Source of the DNA: Erythrobacter dokdonensis DSW-74
Lineage (GTDB): Bacteria > Pseudomonadota > Alphaproteobacteria > Sphingomonadales > Sphingomonadaceae
Assembly: GCF_001677335.1 (NCBI RefSeq)
Contig: NZ_LZYB01000005.1
Span: 1 to 40,617, forward strand
DNA length: 40,617 nucleotides
Reading direction: 5' to 3'
Part shown: piece by piece, positions 14,360-22,520 of the stretch
Layout: each line of letters opens with the position of its first letter
Position numbering within the stretch: position 1 is the stretch's first letter
Made by a program: the position numbers and the translations under genes
Notes under the pieces: model-generated
The model's database searches: none
What the model was told of the DNA's origin: nothing
What the model saw: only the letters and a program-made list of their open reading frames with translations

Positions 14360-15966
14360 TGGCGACCCCGACCAGGCGCTGCGCGATCTACACCCGCAAG
14401 TCCTCCGAGGACGGCCTCGACCAGTCGTTCAACAGCCTCCACGCCCAGCGCGAAGCTTGCGCCGCCTACATCCTTAGTCAGGCGAGCGAGGGATGGGAGT
14501 CGCTTCCCGACCACTATGACGATGGAGGGTTCTCGGGCGGCAATACCGAGCGTCCCGGTTTGAAGGCCCTGCTCGCCGACATTTCAGCGGGCCGGATCGA
14601 CATCGTGGTGGTTTACAAGATCGACCGCCTCACCCGCAGCCTCGCCGACTTCGCGCGGATCGTCGAGGTGTTCGAGAAGCATGACTGCAGCTTCGTGTCG
14701 GTGACCCAGTCGTTCAACACCACCGGCTCGATGGGCAAGCTCATGCTCAACGTCCTGCTCTCGTTCGCGCAGTTCGAGCGCGAGGTCACCGGCGAGCGTA
14801 TCCGCGACAAGATTGCCGCTTCCAAGGCCAAGGGCATGTGGATGGGCGGTGTCCCGCCGCTGGGTTACGATCCGCCGACCGATGGATCGCGCACGCTCAA
14901 GGTCAACGAGGACGAGGCCGAGCGGGTGCGTCACATCTTTGCCCGTTACCTCGAGCTGGGCTCGGTCCACGCGCTGCAGCGCGATCTCGAGCAGAGGGCC
15001 ATTCATTCCAAGCGACACATTACCGCCAAGGGCAGGCCCATGGGCGGGCAGCCCTTCAGCCGGGGTGCGCTGTTCCACCTCCTGCGTAACCGGGTCTATC
15101 GCGGCCAGATTGTGCACAAGGGCACCGTGCACGAAGGCGCACACGAGGCGATCGTCGATGCCGATCTGTTCGACCAGGTGCAAGACAGGCTCGATGCGCA
15201 GGTCCGGCGGCATCGCACGCGAGCGAAGAACCGCAGCGTCAGAGCGCCGCTGACAGGTAAACTGTTCGATGCCTCCCGAGAGCCGATGAGCCCGACCACC
15301 TCGCGCGGCAAGTCCGGGCGCGCCTATCGCTATTATGTCTCGGCGCCGCTTCAGCGGGGCGCGAGGCTTGCCGCCGCCGATACCGTTCAGCGGCTATCGG
15401 CGCCCGAGATCGAGCGGGTCGTGAGCGAAGCAGTCCGGCGCTGGGTGCCCAAGGCAGACGATCCCTTTGCGATCGTCCAATCGGTTCACGTGATAGATCG
15501 GGGCCTTCAGATCTCGCTCGACGCCGAGCACTGCTCGAACCTCGCGGCAAGGTTGACCGATAGGGAGGTGATTCTTGATCGTAGTTACGACAGCATCACC
15601 GTCTCGCTGCCGATCCTGTTCGCGCCGCGCGGGTCCCGCACGCTGGTTCTAGCCGCCAATTCGCGGCCGCACCAAACCGACCCGGTGCTCATCGCTGCCC
15701 TCAGAAAAGCCCATGCCATGCTCCGCACCGTGCACGGCATGCCGCTGATCGACGGATCGCCGGGCTCGCCCTACGACCGCTTCATCCTCGGCCTCGCCTT
15801 CCTCGCGCCCGACATACAGCGTGCCATTCTCGACGGCCGCCAGCCGCCCCATCTCAATCTCGAATGGCTCAAGGCCTTCAACCTCCCGCTCGCCTGGTCG
15901 AAGCAGCGCGAAGTGCTCGGATTCGCCCGACAGCGCGCTTCCTGTTCTGGCGAACAAATCACCTGA
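14359..15966 (+). CDS. Large serine recombinase
   Basis: 535 residues from the ATG at 14359; the start overlaps the previous stop. The N-terminal resolvase domain has the catalytic Ser15 in YTRKSSEDG, then KIDRLTRSLADF, then FAQFEREVTGERIRDKIAAS. A recombinase domain follows at about 155-270 (MGGVPPLGYDPP, then FLLRNRVYRGQIVHKG-like sequence around 255), and a C-terminal region with PYDRFILGLAFLAPDIQRAI. Proteins of this kind integrate or excise elements by double-strand cleavage through a serine. It lacks the long coiled-coil zinc region of many phage integrases. The last codons lie inside a 22-bp tandem repeat array (15943-16026), so the 3' end is both coding and repetitive. Confidence 0.9.
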   Translation: MATPTRRCAIYTRKSSEDGLDQSFNSLHAQREACAAYILSQASEGWESLPDHYDDGGFSGGNTERPGLKALLADISAGRIDIVVVYKIDRLTRSLADFARIVEVFEKHDCSFVSVTQSFNTTGSMGKLMLNVLLSFAQFEREVTGERIRDKIAASKAKGMWMGGVPPLGYDPPTDGSRTLKVNEDEAERVRHIFARYLELGSVHALQRDLEQRAIHSKRHITAKGRPMGGQPFSRGALFHLLRNRVYRGQIVHKGTVHEGAHEAIVDADLFDQVQDRLDAQVRRHRTRAKNRSVRAPLTGKLFDASREPMSPTTSRGKSGRAYRYYVSAPLQRGARLAAADTVQRLSAPEIERVVSEAVRRWVPKADDPFAIVQSVHVIDRGLQISLDAEHCSNLAARLTDREVILDRSYDSITVSLPILFAPRGSRTLVLAANSRPHQTDPVLIAALRKAHAMLRTVHGMPLIDGSPGSPYDRFILGLAFLAPDIQRAILDGRQPPHLNLEWLKAFNLPLAWSKQREVLGFARQRASCSGEQIT

Positions 15967-16026
15967 TTGCGGCGATTAAAGCCCTTGTTCCGGGCGATAA
16001 AATACCCTGTTCCGGCGAAGAACAGG
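15943..16026 (+). repeat. Four tandem repeats of about 22 bp across the recombinase stop codon
   Basis: Units begin at 15943, 15964, 15986 and 16008, with consensus near TGTTCCGGCGATAAAAACCC. The first covers the last codons of the recombinase and the fourth ends in a 7-bp hairpin (CCTGTTC/GAACAGG). From memory, similar TTCCCTGTT-rich repeats follow related recombinases in other Alphaproteobacteria; this needs a search. Confidence 0.65.
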
Positions 16027-16132
16027 AAAACAGTGTTTTCCGCACACAACCCACAGAGAAAGCGTCACTTTCTGCGGACACAACCCCGCAACCTGGCCAA
16101 AAATGCCCTGATTTGGCCATCAAATCTGCAAT

Positions 16133-16163
16133 TTTCCCTGTTCTTGCCTGTTAAACAGGGAAA
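16133..16163. repeat. Perfect 10-bp inverted repeat TTTCCCTGTT/AACAGGGAAA
   Basis: The arms at 16133-16142 and 16154-16163 pair perfectly around an 11-base loop. The arm shares the CCCTGTT core of the preceding tandem repeats, so the two structures appear related. It may be a recombinase binding site or an RNA hairpin in the recombinase 3' untranslated region. Confidence 0.6.
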
Positions 16164-16227
16164 CCGAACCGATGCGAGCGGCCCAAGAGACGCGGCCCAC
16201 CAACGGCGCCTGACAGGGCTGAAGAGA

Positions 16228-16290
16228 CCCCGCGAACGATTCGCCCGTTACGGGTTTAGCCGAGCAAACCCGCCTGTTCGCGGGGTTTTC
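16228..16290 (+). terminator. Nested stem-loop with T-run, terminator-like
   Basis: CCCCGCGAAC (16228-16237) pairs with GTTCGCGGGG (16276-16285), and an inner stem CGGGTTT (16251-16257) with AAACCCG (16266-16272) lies inside. TTTT follows at 16286-16289. It probably terminates the recombinase transcript; the 38-base interior with its own stem is longer than for ordinary terminators, so a small structured RNA is also possible. Confidence 0.55.
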
Positions 16291-16329
16291 GGGCGCTCCC
16301 GGAAATGAGAGACAAGTGCCGGGGGTGGC

Positions 16330-16350
16330 TGGCGGAGACGGAGTCCGCCA
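16330..16350. repeat. Left attachment site of the tRNA-Ser island (14-bp direct repeat inside a palindrome)
   Basis: TGGCGGAGACGGAG at 16330-16343 is identical to 32983-32996, the 3' end of the tRNA-Ser gene including CCA. Here it is followed by TCCGCCA, which pairs with the first seven bases TGGCGGA, giving a perfect 7-bp inverted repeat around GACGGAG. The P4-type integrase begins 206 bases to the right. A direct repeat of a tRNA 3' end next to such an integrase is the standard sign of an att site. Confidence 0.75.
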
Positions 16351-16555
16351 AACTACAGCCTGATATTGATCCATGAAGACCTGATGTTTCTCACCTTAGT
16401 CTTTGTTTATCTGAAGCCCCGTGAGAAAGATGTTCGATGGCGTTCAATCCGCTTTCATCGAAGCCAGAGATTCTTTATGGGAACGATTAAGGGAACAAGC
16501 GCTTTGGCGGAGGCTCTGCGTCGTTAGGCGGATGCGTTCCCCGATAGGAGGATCC

Positions 16556-17803
16556 ATGCCGCGCAAACTGCACAACGCTCTGACCGCATTAGCGGTGAAG
16601 AACGCAGGCCCCGGTCGTCATGCGGATGGCGGCGGGCTGCATCTGCTGGTCAAGGAAAGCGGTTCGCGGTCGTGGGTCTATCGCTTCATGCTCAACGGCA
16701 AGTCGCGGGACATTGGATTGGGATCGGCTGGTCCCGGCGGCATATCGCTCGCCGCTGCCCGCGATTTGGCGACCGCGCTTCGCCTCAAGGTCAAGGCGGG
16801 CATTGACCCGCTGGAGGAACGGCACCGGGCCGAAGCCGATTCCAAGGCGGCGGAGCAGGCAGCGAAGGTCGCCGGAATAACCTTCAAGGCCATGGCCGAA
16901 ACCCATATCGCGGCGAACAAGGAAAGCTGGCGCAATGCGAAGCACCGCCAGCAATGGGAGAACACGCTCAAGACCTATGCCTATCCCGTGATTGGCGATC
17001 TGCCGGTTTCCGAGGTCGATACTCCGCATGTGCTCAAGGTACTGGAGCCGATCTGGCGCGAGGTTCCCGAGACCGCCAGCCGTTTGCGGGGCCGAATTGA
17101 AACCGTTCTCGATAGCGCCAAGGCGCGCGGCTATCGGCAAGGCGAGAACCCCGCCCGCTGGCGCGGACATCTGGCGCAAATCCTCCCCGCCCGCACGAAG
17201 CTATCGCGGGGCCATCACAAGGCCATGCCTTATGACGCGATCCCCGCATTCATGGAGCAGTTGCAGAAGCGCGAGGCGGTTGCGGCGCTGGCGCTGGAGT
17301 TTGTGATTCTTACCGCCGCGCGAACCGGCGAAATTATCGGTGCGACATGGGGCGAGGTCGATCTGGCTAAAGCGGTTTGGACGGTGCCAGCCGAGCGCAT
17401 GAAGGCGGGCAAGGAACACCGCGTTCCCTTGTCACCGCGCGCGGTTGAGATACTGGAGCAAACAAAGCAGCTGGGCGGCAAGCACCTGTTTCCCGGCGCT
17501 GCGCGCGCCAAGCTGTCTGGCATGGCCATGGCGATGCTGCTCCGACGCATGAAGCAGGACGTTACGGTTCACGGCTTCCGGTCCGCATTCCGCGACTGGG
17601 CGGCGGAATGCACCGGCTATTCGCATGAGGTCGCCGAGATGGCGCTGGCGCACACAATCGGCAATGCTGTGGAGCGGGCCTATCGGCGCGGCGATCTGTT
17701 CGAAAAGCGGCGGCGGCTGATGGCTGATTGGGCGACCTATTGTGCGAGCGGCGCTCCGGCTGACGCGGAAGTAACCCCAATACGAATTGCTCAGCAGCCG
17801 TGA
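16556..17803 (+). CDS. P4-type tyrosine integrase (DUF4102 N-terminal domain)
   Basis: 415 residues from the ATG at 16556, chosen because AGGAGG (16547-16552) sits 3 bases upstream; an open frame back to 16421 lacks such a signal. The N-terminus (DGGGLHLLVKESGSRSWVYR, then ISLAAARDLA) is the DUF4102 arm-binding domain of P4-family integrases. The catalytic residues are Arg256 (AARTGEI), His339-x-x-Arg342 (HGFRSAFRDW), His366 (MALAHTIGN) and Tyr376 (ERAYRRGD). Such enzymes insert elements at the 3' ends of tRNA genes, which fits the att repeat at 16330 and the tRNA-Ser copy at 32983. It is the likely mover of the island. Confidence 0.95.
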   Translation: MPRKLHNALTALAVKNAGPGRHADGGGLHLLVKESGSRSWVYRFMLNGKSRDIGLGSAGPGGISLAAARDLATALRLKVKAGIDPLEERHRAEADSKAAEQAAKVAGITFKAMAETHIAANKESWRNAKHRQQWENTLKTYAYPVIGDLPVSEVDTPHVLKVLEPIWREVPETASRLRGRIETVLDSAKARGYRQGENPARWRGHLAQILPARTKLSRGHHKAMPYDAIPAFMEQLQKREAVAALALEFVILTAARTGEIIGATWGEVDLAKAVWTVPAERMKAGKEHRVPLSPRAVEILEQTKQLGGKHLFPGAARAKLSGMAMAMLLRRMKQDVTVHGFRSAFRDWAAECTGYSHEVAEMALAHTIGNAVERAYRRGDLFEKRRRLMADWATYCASGAPADAEVTPIRIAQQP

Positions 17804-17834
17804 TTGCGGCACTCAGTTGCTTTTGACGTTACCT

Positions 17835-18269
17835 TCACTGCCCTTCGCCCGCATTTGAGCAAACCAAGTCCCATTGCGATAGGCTTCCTGAGGCAGCTTG
17901 CATCATCCGGAGAGTCATATTCGTTCGGTCAAACGAGAGAGATGATGACCAAATTCGGTTATCTTTTTCGTCGCCGCGTATGCCAGTGACGAGGCGCTCT
18001 CCAAAATTGACGCTGCATTCTCTCGCCAAATCACAATATGGTGATTCCAAATCTAAATACGTTTTGGTTATAATCCGGTTTTCAAAATCGAAGGTGTATT
18101 CAAGGTCAGTCACTAAACTGCTGTCTGTAAATTGACTGCTTGTACCAATTAGGCCGGTATAATGATAGGTGCCCTCGCAGCTTACGTTCATGACGCGTGG
18201 GTTCTTTTGATCGTTGGCACAACCACTCCCGAACAGCGTCAATGCGATCATCGCGCCCAACCTCATCAT
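17835..18269 (-). CDS. Small lipoprotein of unknown function
   Basis: 144 residues from the ATG at 18269, preceded on the minus strand by GGAG 4 bases away; ATG 18266 is equally possible, and frames extending to 18635 are rejected because they run into the helicase gene. The N-terminus (MRLGAMIALTLFGSGC) is a lipoprotein signal with the Cys at about 17. The mature part (GTYHYTGLIGTSSQFTDSSL, then FDFENRIITKTYLD) looks like a small beta-rich domain with three further cysteines. It lies between the integrase and the Hachiman genes on the same strand as the latter, 232 bases from them. Whether it is part of the defence unit is unknown. Confidence 0.65.
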   Translation of the reverse strand: MMRLGAMIALTLFGSGCANDQKNPRVMNVSCEGTYHYTGLIGTSSQFTDSSLVTDLEYTFDFENRIITKTYLDLESPYCDLARECSVNFGERLVTGIRGDEKDNRIWSSSLSFDRTNMTLRMMQAASGSLSQWDLVCSNAGEGQ

Positions 18270-18501
18270 CTTACTCCATAAGAGGCCCATCCAGACAGCC
18301 ACCTTTGGTCGCTCAAACCACAAGCTATCGGAACGACGACATGTTGCAAAGTGAGGGGTCAGCATTGCGCCCCCTAAGCGGCCATGCAGTGACGGCCCTG
18401 ATAATGCCCAAATAAGCCGTTGGTTGGCAACGGCGCTGTATATAGCGCAGTTAATGGTGATAATACCCGTCCAGATCGGCGATACGCGATGAATGTGTGC
18501 T

Positions 18502-21500
18502 TTAGGCCCATCCCCCCAATTCAGCGGCGACACCAACAAAATAGCTTGGAGTATGCGCGAGCACCGCCCGCACAATCTCTTCTTGCTGGCAGGCCGCCCG
18601 GACCCCGCCTCGGTCGACGACGTTTCCCCATGCAAGGCCGAGAAGGCTCGCTATATGCCGATCTGCGAACCCAGCCTCGTAAAACGCAATCGCCGCACGA
18701 TCGGTCAGTCCGTATTTGATCTGCTTTTGTAGTAGAGTGGCTTCCGTATGCAGCGCGTCGTCCAGTCCCTCGGCTAGATCCGCTATCGACGCAGCGATCA
18801 TCGCAAGATCGTAGCCGAAACCACTCTCGCACAAGGCGACAACATCCTCGACGGTGACATGATCACGTCCGACCCGCACTTTCGCCTCAGATAGAATGTC
18901 GAAGATTACCGCATAAGATCTTCCTGCCACCCACTCCGCGAGGGCGCGAGGCACAATATTCTGAAGGCTGATCGCTCGTATCGCGCGAGATGTGGCCAAG
19001 CGGAGCACCAAAGGAGAAATTTCGTTAAACAGGCGGTTTTGCTGCACTGCCGCTAGCAAATTTTCGAGATTCTCAGTGAGCCAGGTCTGGAGATCAGCAA
19101 CCGCCGCTGGTGGCAGGGGCGATCGTCGAATTAGGGCTCGTTGGTCTCCATCGGTGTTCGCCGCAATCGATCCTCCGATCGATCGGAACACTTCAACGAG
19201 CCGAACACGGGTTTCCTCGTCAGCTAAATGATAGGCCAATGTATTGGCTGCAAGTTCACCTGCTCGAGCTCCGGCGTCCTCGCCCTCGGTGAAGGTCATG
19301 TTGGCGACAAGAAAGGCTGCAATGCTCTGGACAGCCCGCGCGCGCCCTTCAATGAACCGGCGAAATTCACGTTCGCTAATATTCGGTTGCACTGCGAGCG
19401 CGGCGGCCACGACCTCATCAATCTTGACGGCATCGGCAAAAGCGAGATCGAGCCACTCCGGCTGGATTTCCTGGACGATTGGCGGCTGCCGCTGCTGATA
19501 CGCGTCGAACAGCGCGAGGATCGAGCTGCGAGATGGTTCAGAATTTCGAGCATCGAGAAGCTCAATTGCGCGCCTCCAGGTCCACCGGCCACGAAATTGC
19601 TGACGTTGATCATATATGGACGGGGTCGAAAAGATGACGCTGCCTTCTGTGTGCATTCCCGCGCGACCGGCGCGTCCCATCAGATTGTGGAAGTCGCGCA
19701 CCAAGATCTGTTCGCCGCCTTGGCGGGTCGATGTGACGATGAGGTACTTGAGCGGAAAATTGACGCCTTGAGCCAAAGTCGAAGTACAAATGACAAACTT
19801 AGCCAGCCCTTGTTTCATTGCGTGTTCGATCGCCAGACGGATACCGCGAGGCGTGTCAGCATGATGAGCGAAGACTCCGAGCGCCGCCGCGCGGGTTGCC
19901 GACGCGCTGGCTCCGAGCTCGATTTCGCAAAGCGCGCGGATTTTCTCCACCTCAGGAGCGTCCGAAGTTCCAATCGGCCATTCGAGCTCAACACCGCGGT
20001 CGAAGATATCTACGGCTCGCGAGCAGATTTTCGTTACGCTGTCTTTTCGGCCGCAAAAAATCGCAACGCTGCCGTTGCGCACTACATGCAGACCGAGGAA
20101 CAGGCCAATGTCGCCACCAGTCTTTTCAGGAAATCTGCGCTGGACCCTCTCTTTGCCGCGCAGCGGCAATGCGATATCGCCGATGATACGCGGCACATAG
20201 TATTCGCGTTCCTCCGGATCCTCGGGCTTTACATATTCAAGCCGTCCGCGCTGATCCTGCCAGCTTGCGAACGCGATACTTTTTGTTGTCGGCAGTAGCC
20301 CCTCAGAGCCGATTACCGCATCAGCATCGCCTATCAACCACTCGGCGACCTCCGGCGCGTTCCCGATCACGGCAGAGATGAGAATGATCTGGGTCTCGGC
20401 AGGAAGAGACATTTTCAGCGAGGTGAGGAGGAGTTCGTAAGTCGGCCCCCGCGTCATCCCATCGAATTGATGCCCTTCGTCATAAATCACCAAGCCTATC
20501 CGCTCGGCGAGATTGGGAACGCGGCGCAACATGTAGAGCAGTTTCTCTGGTGTCACGATCAGCACAGAGTCTTCTGCCAACAATGCGTCGATTGTAAGAT
20601 CTAACTGAAATGCATCTGATGCTTCGTCCAGACGCACATTTTCGTCGGCAAATGCGGTCGCCAGATCGCCGCGAATGTCGTGGCAAAGTGAACGGTAAGG
20701 GGCAACGATGACGGCAAGATGTGCTCTTCCCGACAAGAACGCCGATCGAATGATGATTTCGGTGGCGCGTGTCTTGCCGGCGCTTGTCGGCATCTGAATA
20801 ACAACGGAACGTCCCGAAAACCCACCAGCATCGGCGATGCGCTGCTGGGCGGGCCAGAGCTCGATCGGAAAATGCGGCTTTGCGAGGGCTGGACGCCACC
20901 TTTCAGACGGCAAGCCGGAAGCTGTTGGCAGGATGGTCCGCGAGGCGTTTCTGAGCTTGAGAGCACACAAGGCAGTGACGATGTCGGCATAGAGCAATTC
21001 GCGCGGAGAGCCGGACCGGTAGAAATAGTTTCGCAGTTCGCCGCAAACCTCGCCAACGCCGCCGGCCTCGGCTTCAAAGCTGAAGTATCGATCCAGCTCG
21101 CGCAGGACGGCTGTCGTCGTCGCTTGATGAGCGTGAGGCGTCTCGATGGGGGCAAAGCTGTTCTTGAGGATACTGTACACTAGGTGACCGAGGCCACCCG
21201 CGAGTTCAAGATCGGGCGCTGGCATCTGTCGTACGATCACTGTCGCGCTACCGACATTCCCGGCGATGTAATAGGCGGCGGCGCACAGCAGGGAAAACTC
21301 GATTTCTAAGTCAGCATCGAGCTGCGCGCTCAGATAGGCATCGAAGAAGATCGAGGCGAAGGCTAGGACGTCGTTGGGGTCCTGGTCCAGTTCGTCCCAG
21401 CCAATCGGCCGAGGAAGCGCAGCCGGAGCAACCGCCGCACCATCGAGTGTCTCGGCGATAGCCGCCGCAACGTCACCTAGGATGCCAATTGCTAACGAGA

Positions 21501-21621
21501 AGAGCATCGAAGGATCACGCGGCAGCGCATTGAAGTCAGCCGGCGCGACGCGGAACTCATGCATCTTTGCTCGCGCTCGCGCAGTTGACAGGATGGTCCG
21601 TGCGGTTGCCTCAGGCCTCAT
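18502..21621 (-). CDS. hamB: HamB-like superfamily 2 helicase of a Hachiman defence system
   Basis: 1039 residues from the ATG at 21621, with AAAGGG about 8 bases upstream; an ATG at 21645 has no such site. After a roughly 250-residue N-terminal domain come the SF2 motifs: Walker A PTSAGKT (278-284), DEGH (381-384) in place of DEAH, ISAV, motif V STLAQGVNFP, and GRAGRAG (649-655). A long helical C-terminus follows. Size, motifs and the DUF1837 partner match HamB, the helicase/translocase that senses DNA and controls the HamA nuclease in Hachiman anti-phage defence (known for the family). The start overlaps the end of hamA by 11 bases. Assignment rests on motifs and gene pairing. Confidence 0.85.
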   Translation of the reverse strand: MRPEATARTILSTARARAKMHEFRVAPADFNALPRDPSMLFSLAIGILGDVAAAIAETLDGAAVAPAALPRPIGWDELDQDPNDVLAFASIFFDAYLSAQLDADLEIEFSLLCAAAYYIAGNVGSATVIVRQMPAPDLELAGGLGHLVYSILKNSFAPIETPHAHQATTTAVLRELDRYFSFEAEAGGVGEVCGELRNYFYRSGSPRELLYADIVTALCALKLRNASRTILPTASGLPSERWRPALAKPHFPIELWPAQQRIADAGGFSGRSVVIQMPTSAGKTRATEIIIRSAFLSGRAHLAVIVAPYRSLCHDIRGDLATAFADENVRLDEASDAFQLDLTIDALLAEDSVLIVTPEKLLYMLRRVPNLAERIGLVIYDEGHQFDGMTRGPTYELLLTSLKMSLPAETQIILISAVIGNAPEVAEWLIGDADAVIGSEGLLPTTKSIAFASWQDQRGRLEYVKPEDPEEREYYVPRIIGDIALPLRGKERVQRRFPEKTGGDIGLFLGLHVVRNGSVAIFCGRKDSVTKICSRAVDIFDRGVELEWPIGTSDAPEVEKIRALCEIELGASASATRAAALGVFAHHADTPRGIRLAIEHAMKQGLAKFVICTSTLAQGVNFPLKYLIVTSTRQGGEQILVRDFHNLMGRAGRAGMHTEGSVIFSTPSIYDQRQQFRGRWTWRRAIELLDARNSEPSRSSILALFDAYQQRQPPIVQEIQPEWLDLAFADAVKIDEVVAAALAVQPNISEREFRRFIEGRARAVQSIAAFLVANMTFTEGEDAGARAGELAANTLAYHLADEETRVRLVEVFRSIGGSIAANTDGDQRALIRRSPLPPAAVADLQTWLTENLENLLAAVQQNRLFNEISPLVLRLATSRAIRAISLQNIVPRALAEWVAGRSYAVIFDILSEAKVRVGRDHVTVEDVVALCESGFGYDLAMIAASIADLAEGLDDALHTEATLLQKQIKYGLTDRAAIAFYEAGFADRHIASLLGLAWGNVVDRGGVRAACQQEEIVRAVLAHTPSYFVGVAAELGGWA

Positions 21622-22426
21622 CAGCTGCCCTTTCGTAAAGGGCATGTACGAGCTTCATCAGCGACGGCCCGCGGATTACTAGCAAGCGCAAATCGTCCTG
21701 GTTGTAATGAGCCGTGCCGTCCGTAGACGCGAGCTCAGTCTGGGCGAAGACGGCTTCATCTAGGATAGCAGCCGCACCGTTGACTCGGTGAAATGGTCGA
21801 TCAGCCTCATTCTGAAAGCGCTCTACCTTGCGCGCGTCGTCCATCTCCCCTCGATCGAAGAAGCGACGCTTGATAGCGTTAAGGCTCATTCCTTCGCGCA
21901 GCCTGTCCCTGATGCTGTCGTTGATCGCATCCTGAAGTCGGTTCGTCTTCGTCGCCGACATTCCAGATTTAGATTCGAAGATGAAGAGCTCGTCAGCTGC
22001 GCCTGGATCGTTTTGCTTCGCGAACTTAAAGCCGATGACATCGCAACCCTTAGTGGAGTCGTTTCTATTCCAACGATCTTGGTAACGCAGTTCCCGAGGA
22101 CACCAAAATCCTCGGAAGTACTCGATGAAATCGGCGACGAGAATCTCACCAAAGTCGCCTGATCGCAGACTTGGTCCGGGCGCCACCTTCGCATCAGGGA
22201 AGAGGATCGTTCGCAGATATTCGGGATGAGCAAGGCCGGTGCCTGCGGCCATGAACGGGAGATCGGCATCAGCGATATAGTGCTGGCGCAAATGTCTGGC
22301 CCAAAGTGAGATGATTTGAGCGTCCTCTTGTGGATTGATCTCCCAGATTTCGATCTCGCGGCCGCACGCTGTTGCATGACGTTCCCCGGTATCGACGAGC
22401 CAGTTCAGATGGTCCGGCGTCGTCAT
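21611..22426 (-). CDS. hamA: HamA-like DUF1837 nuclease of a Hachiman defence system
   Basis: 271 residues. The start ATG at 22426 follows GGAGGG on the minus strand. A PD-(D/E)xK-type nuclease core is visible: GDFGEILVADFIEY (90-103), KGCDVIGF (126-133) and FIFESKSGMS with E151-x-K153. These are features of DUF1837/HamA, the effector that degrades or cleaves DNA once released by the HamB helicase (known for the family). It is the first gene of a two-gene unit with hamB and shares an 11-base overlap. Residue spacing is conventional and no catalytic residue appears missing, so the system looks intact. Confidence 0.85.
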   Translation of the reverse strand: MTTPDHLNWLVDTGERHATACGREIEIWEINPQEDAQIISLWARHLRQHYIADADLPFMAAGTGLAHPEYLRTILFPDAKVAPGPSLRSGDFGEILVADFIEYFRGFWCPRELRYQDRWNRNDSTKGCDVIGFKFAKQNDPGAADELFIFESKSGMSATKTNRLQDAINDSIRDRLREGMSLNAIKRRFFDRGEMDDARKVERFQNEADRPFHRVNGAAAILDEAVFAQTELASTDGTAHYNQDDLRLLVIRGPSLMKLVHALYERAADEA

Positions 22427-22520
22427 CTGCCATGACCCTCCGTGCCCAGTAACTTAAAATGCCTAATGCCTTGAAGAGCATTATCGAAGGAAGCTACGGG
22501 GGCGACGCAAGCTACAACCA

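Larger units (their letters stand above)
11140..16290. mobile_element. Candidate serine-recombinase module with methyltransferase and DUF5681 genes
   Basis: Two divergent, tightly overlapping gene sets (leftward: ParB-methyltransferase and two DUF5681 proteins; rightward: DUF3489, DUF2924, large serine recombinase) end in a repeat array and terminator-like structure. All genes of each set overlap by a few bases. The content suggests a prophage-derived or integrated element, but no terminal repeats were identified, so the limits given are only those of the genes and repeats. Confidence 0.4.

Noticed and set aside
19228..20298. 356-codon plus-strand frame opposite hamB
   Set aside because: It is antisense to the helicase motifs and shows no start signal or family features.
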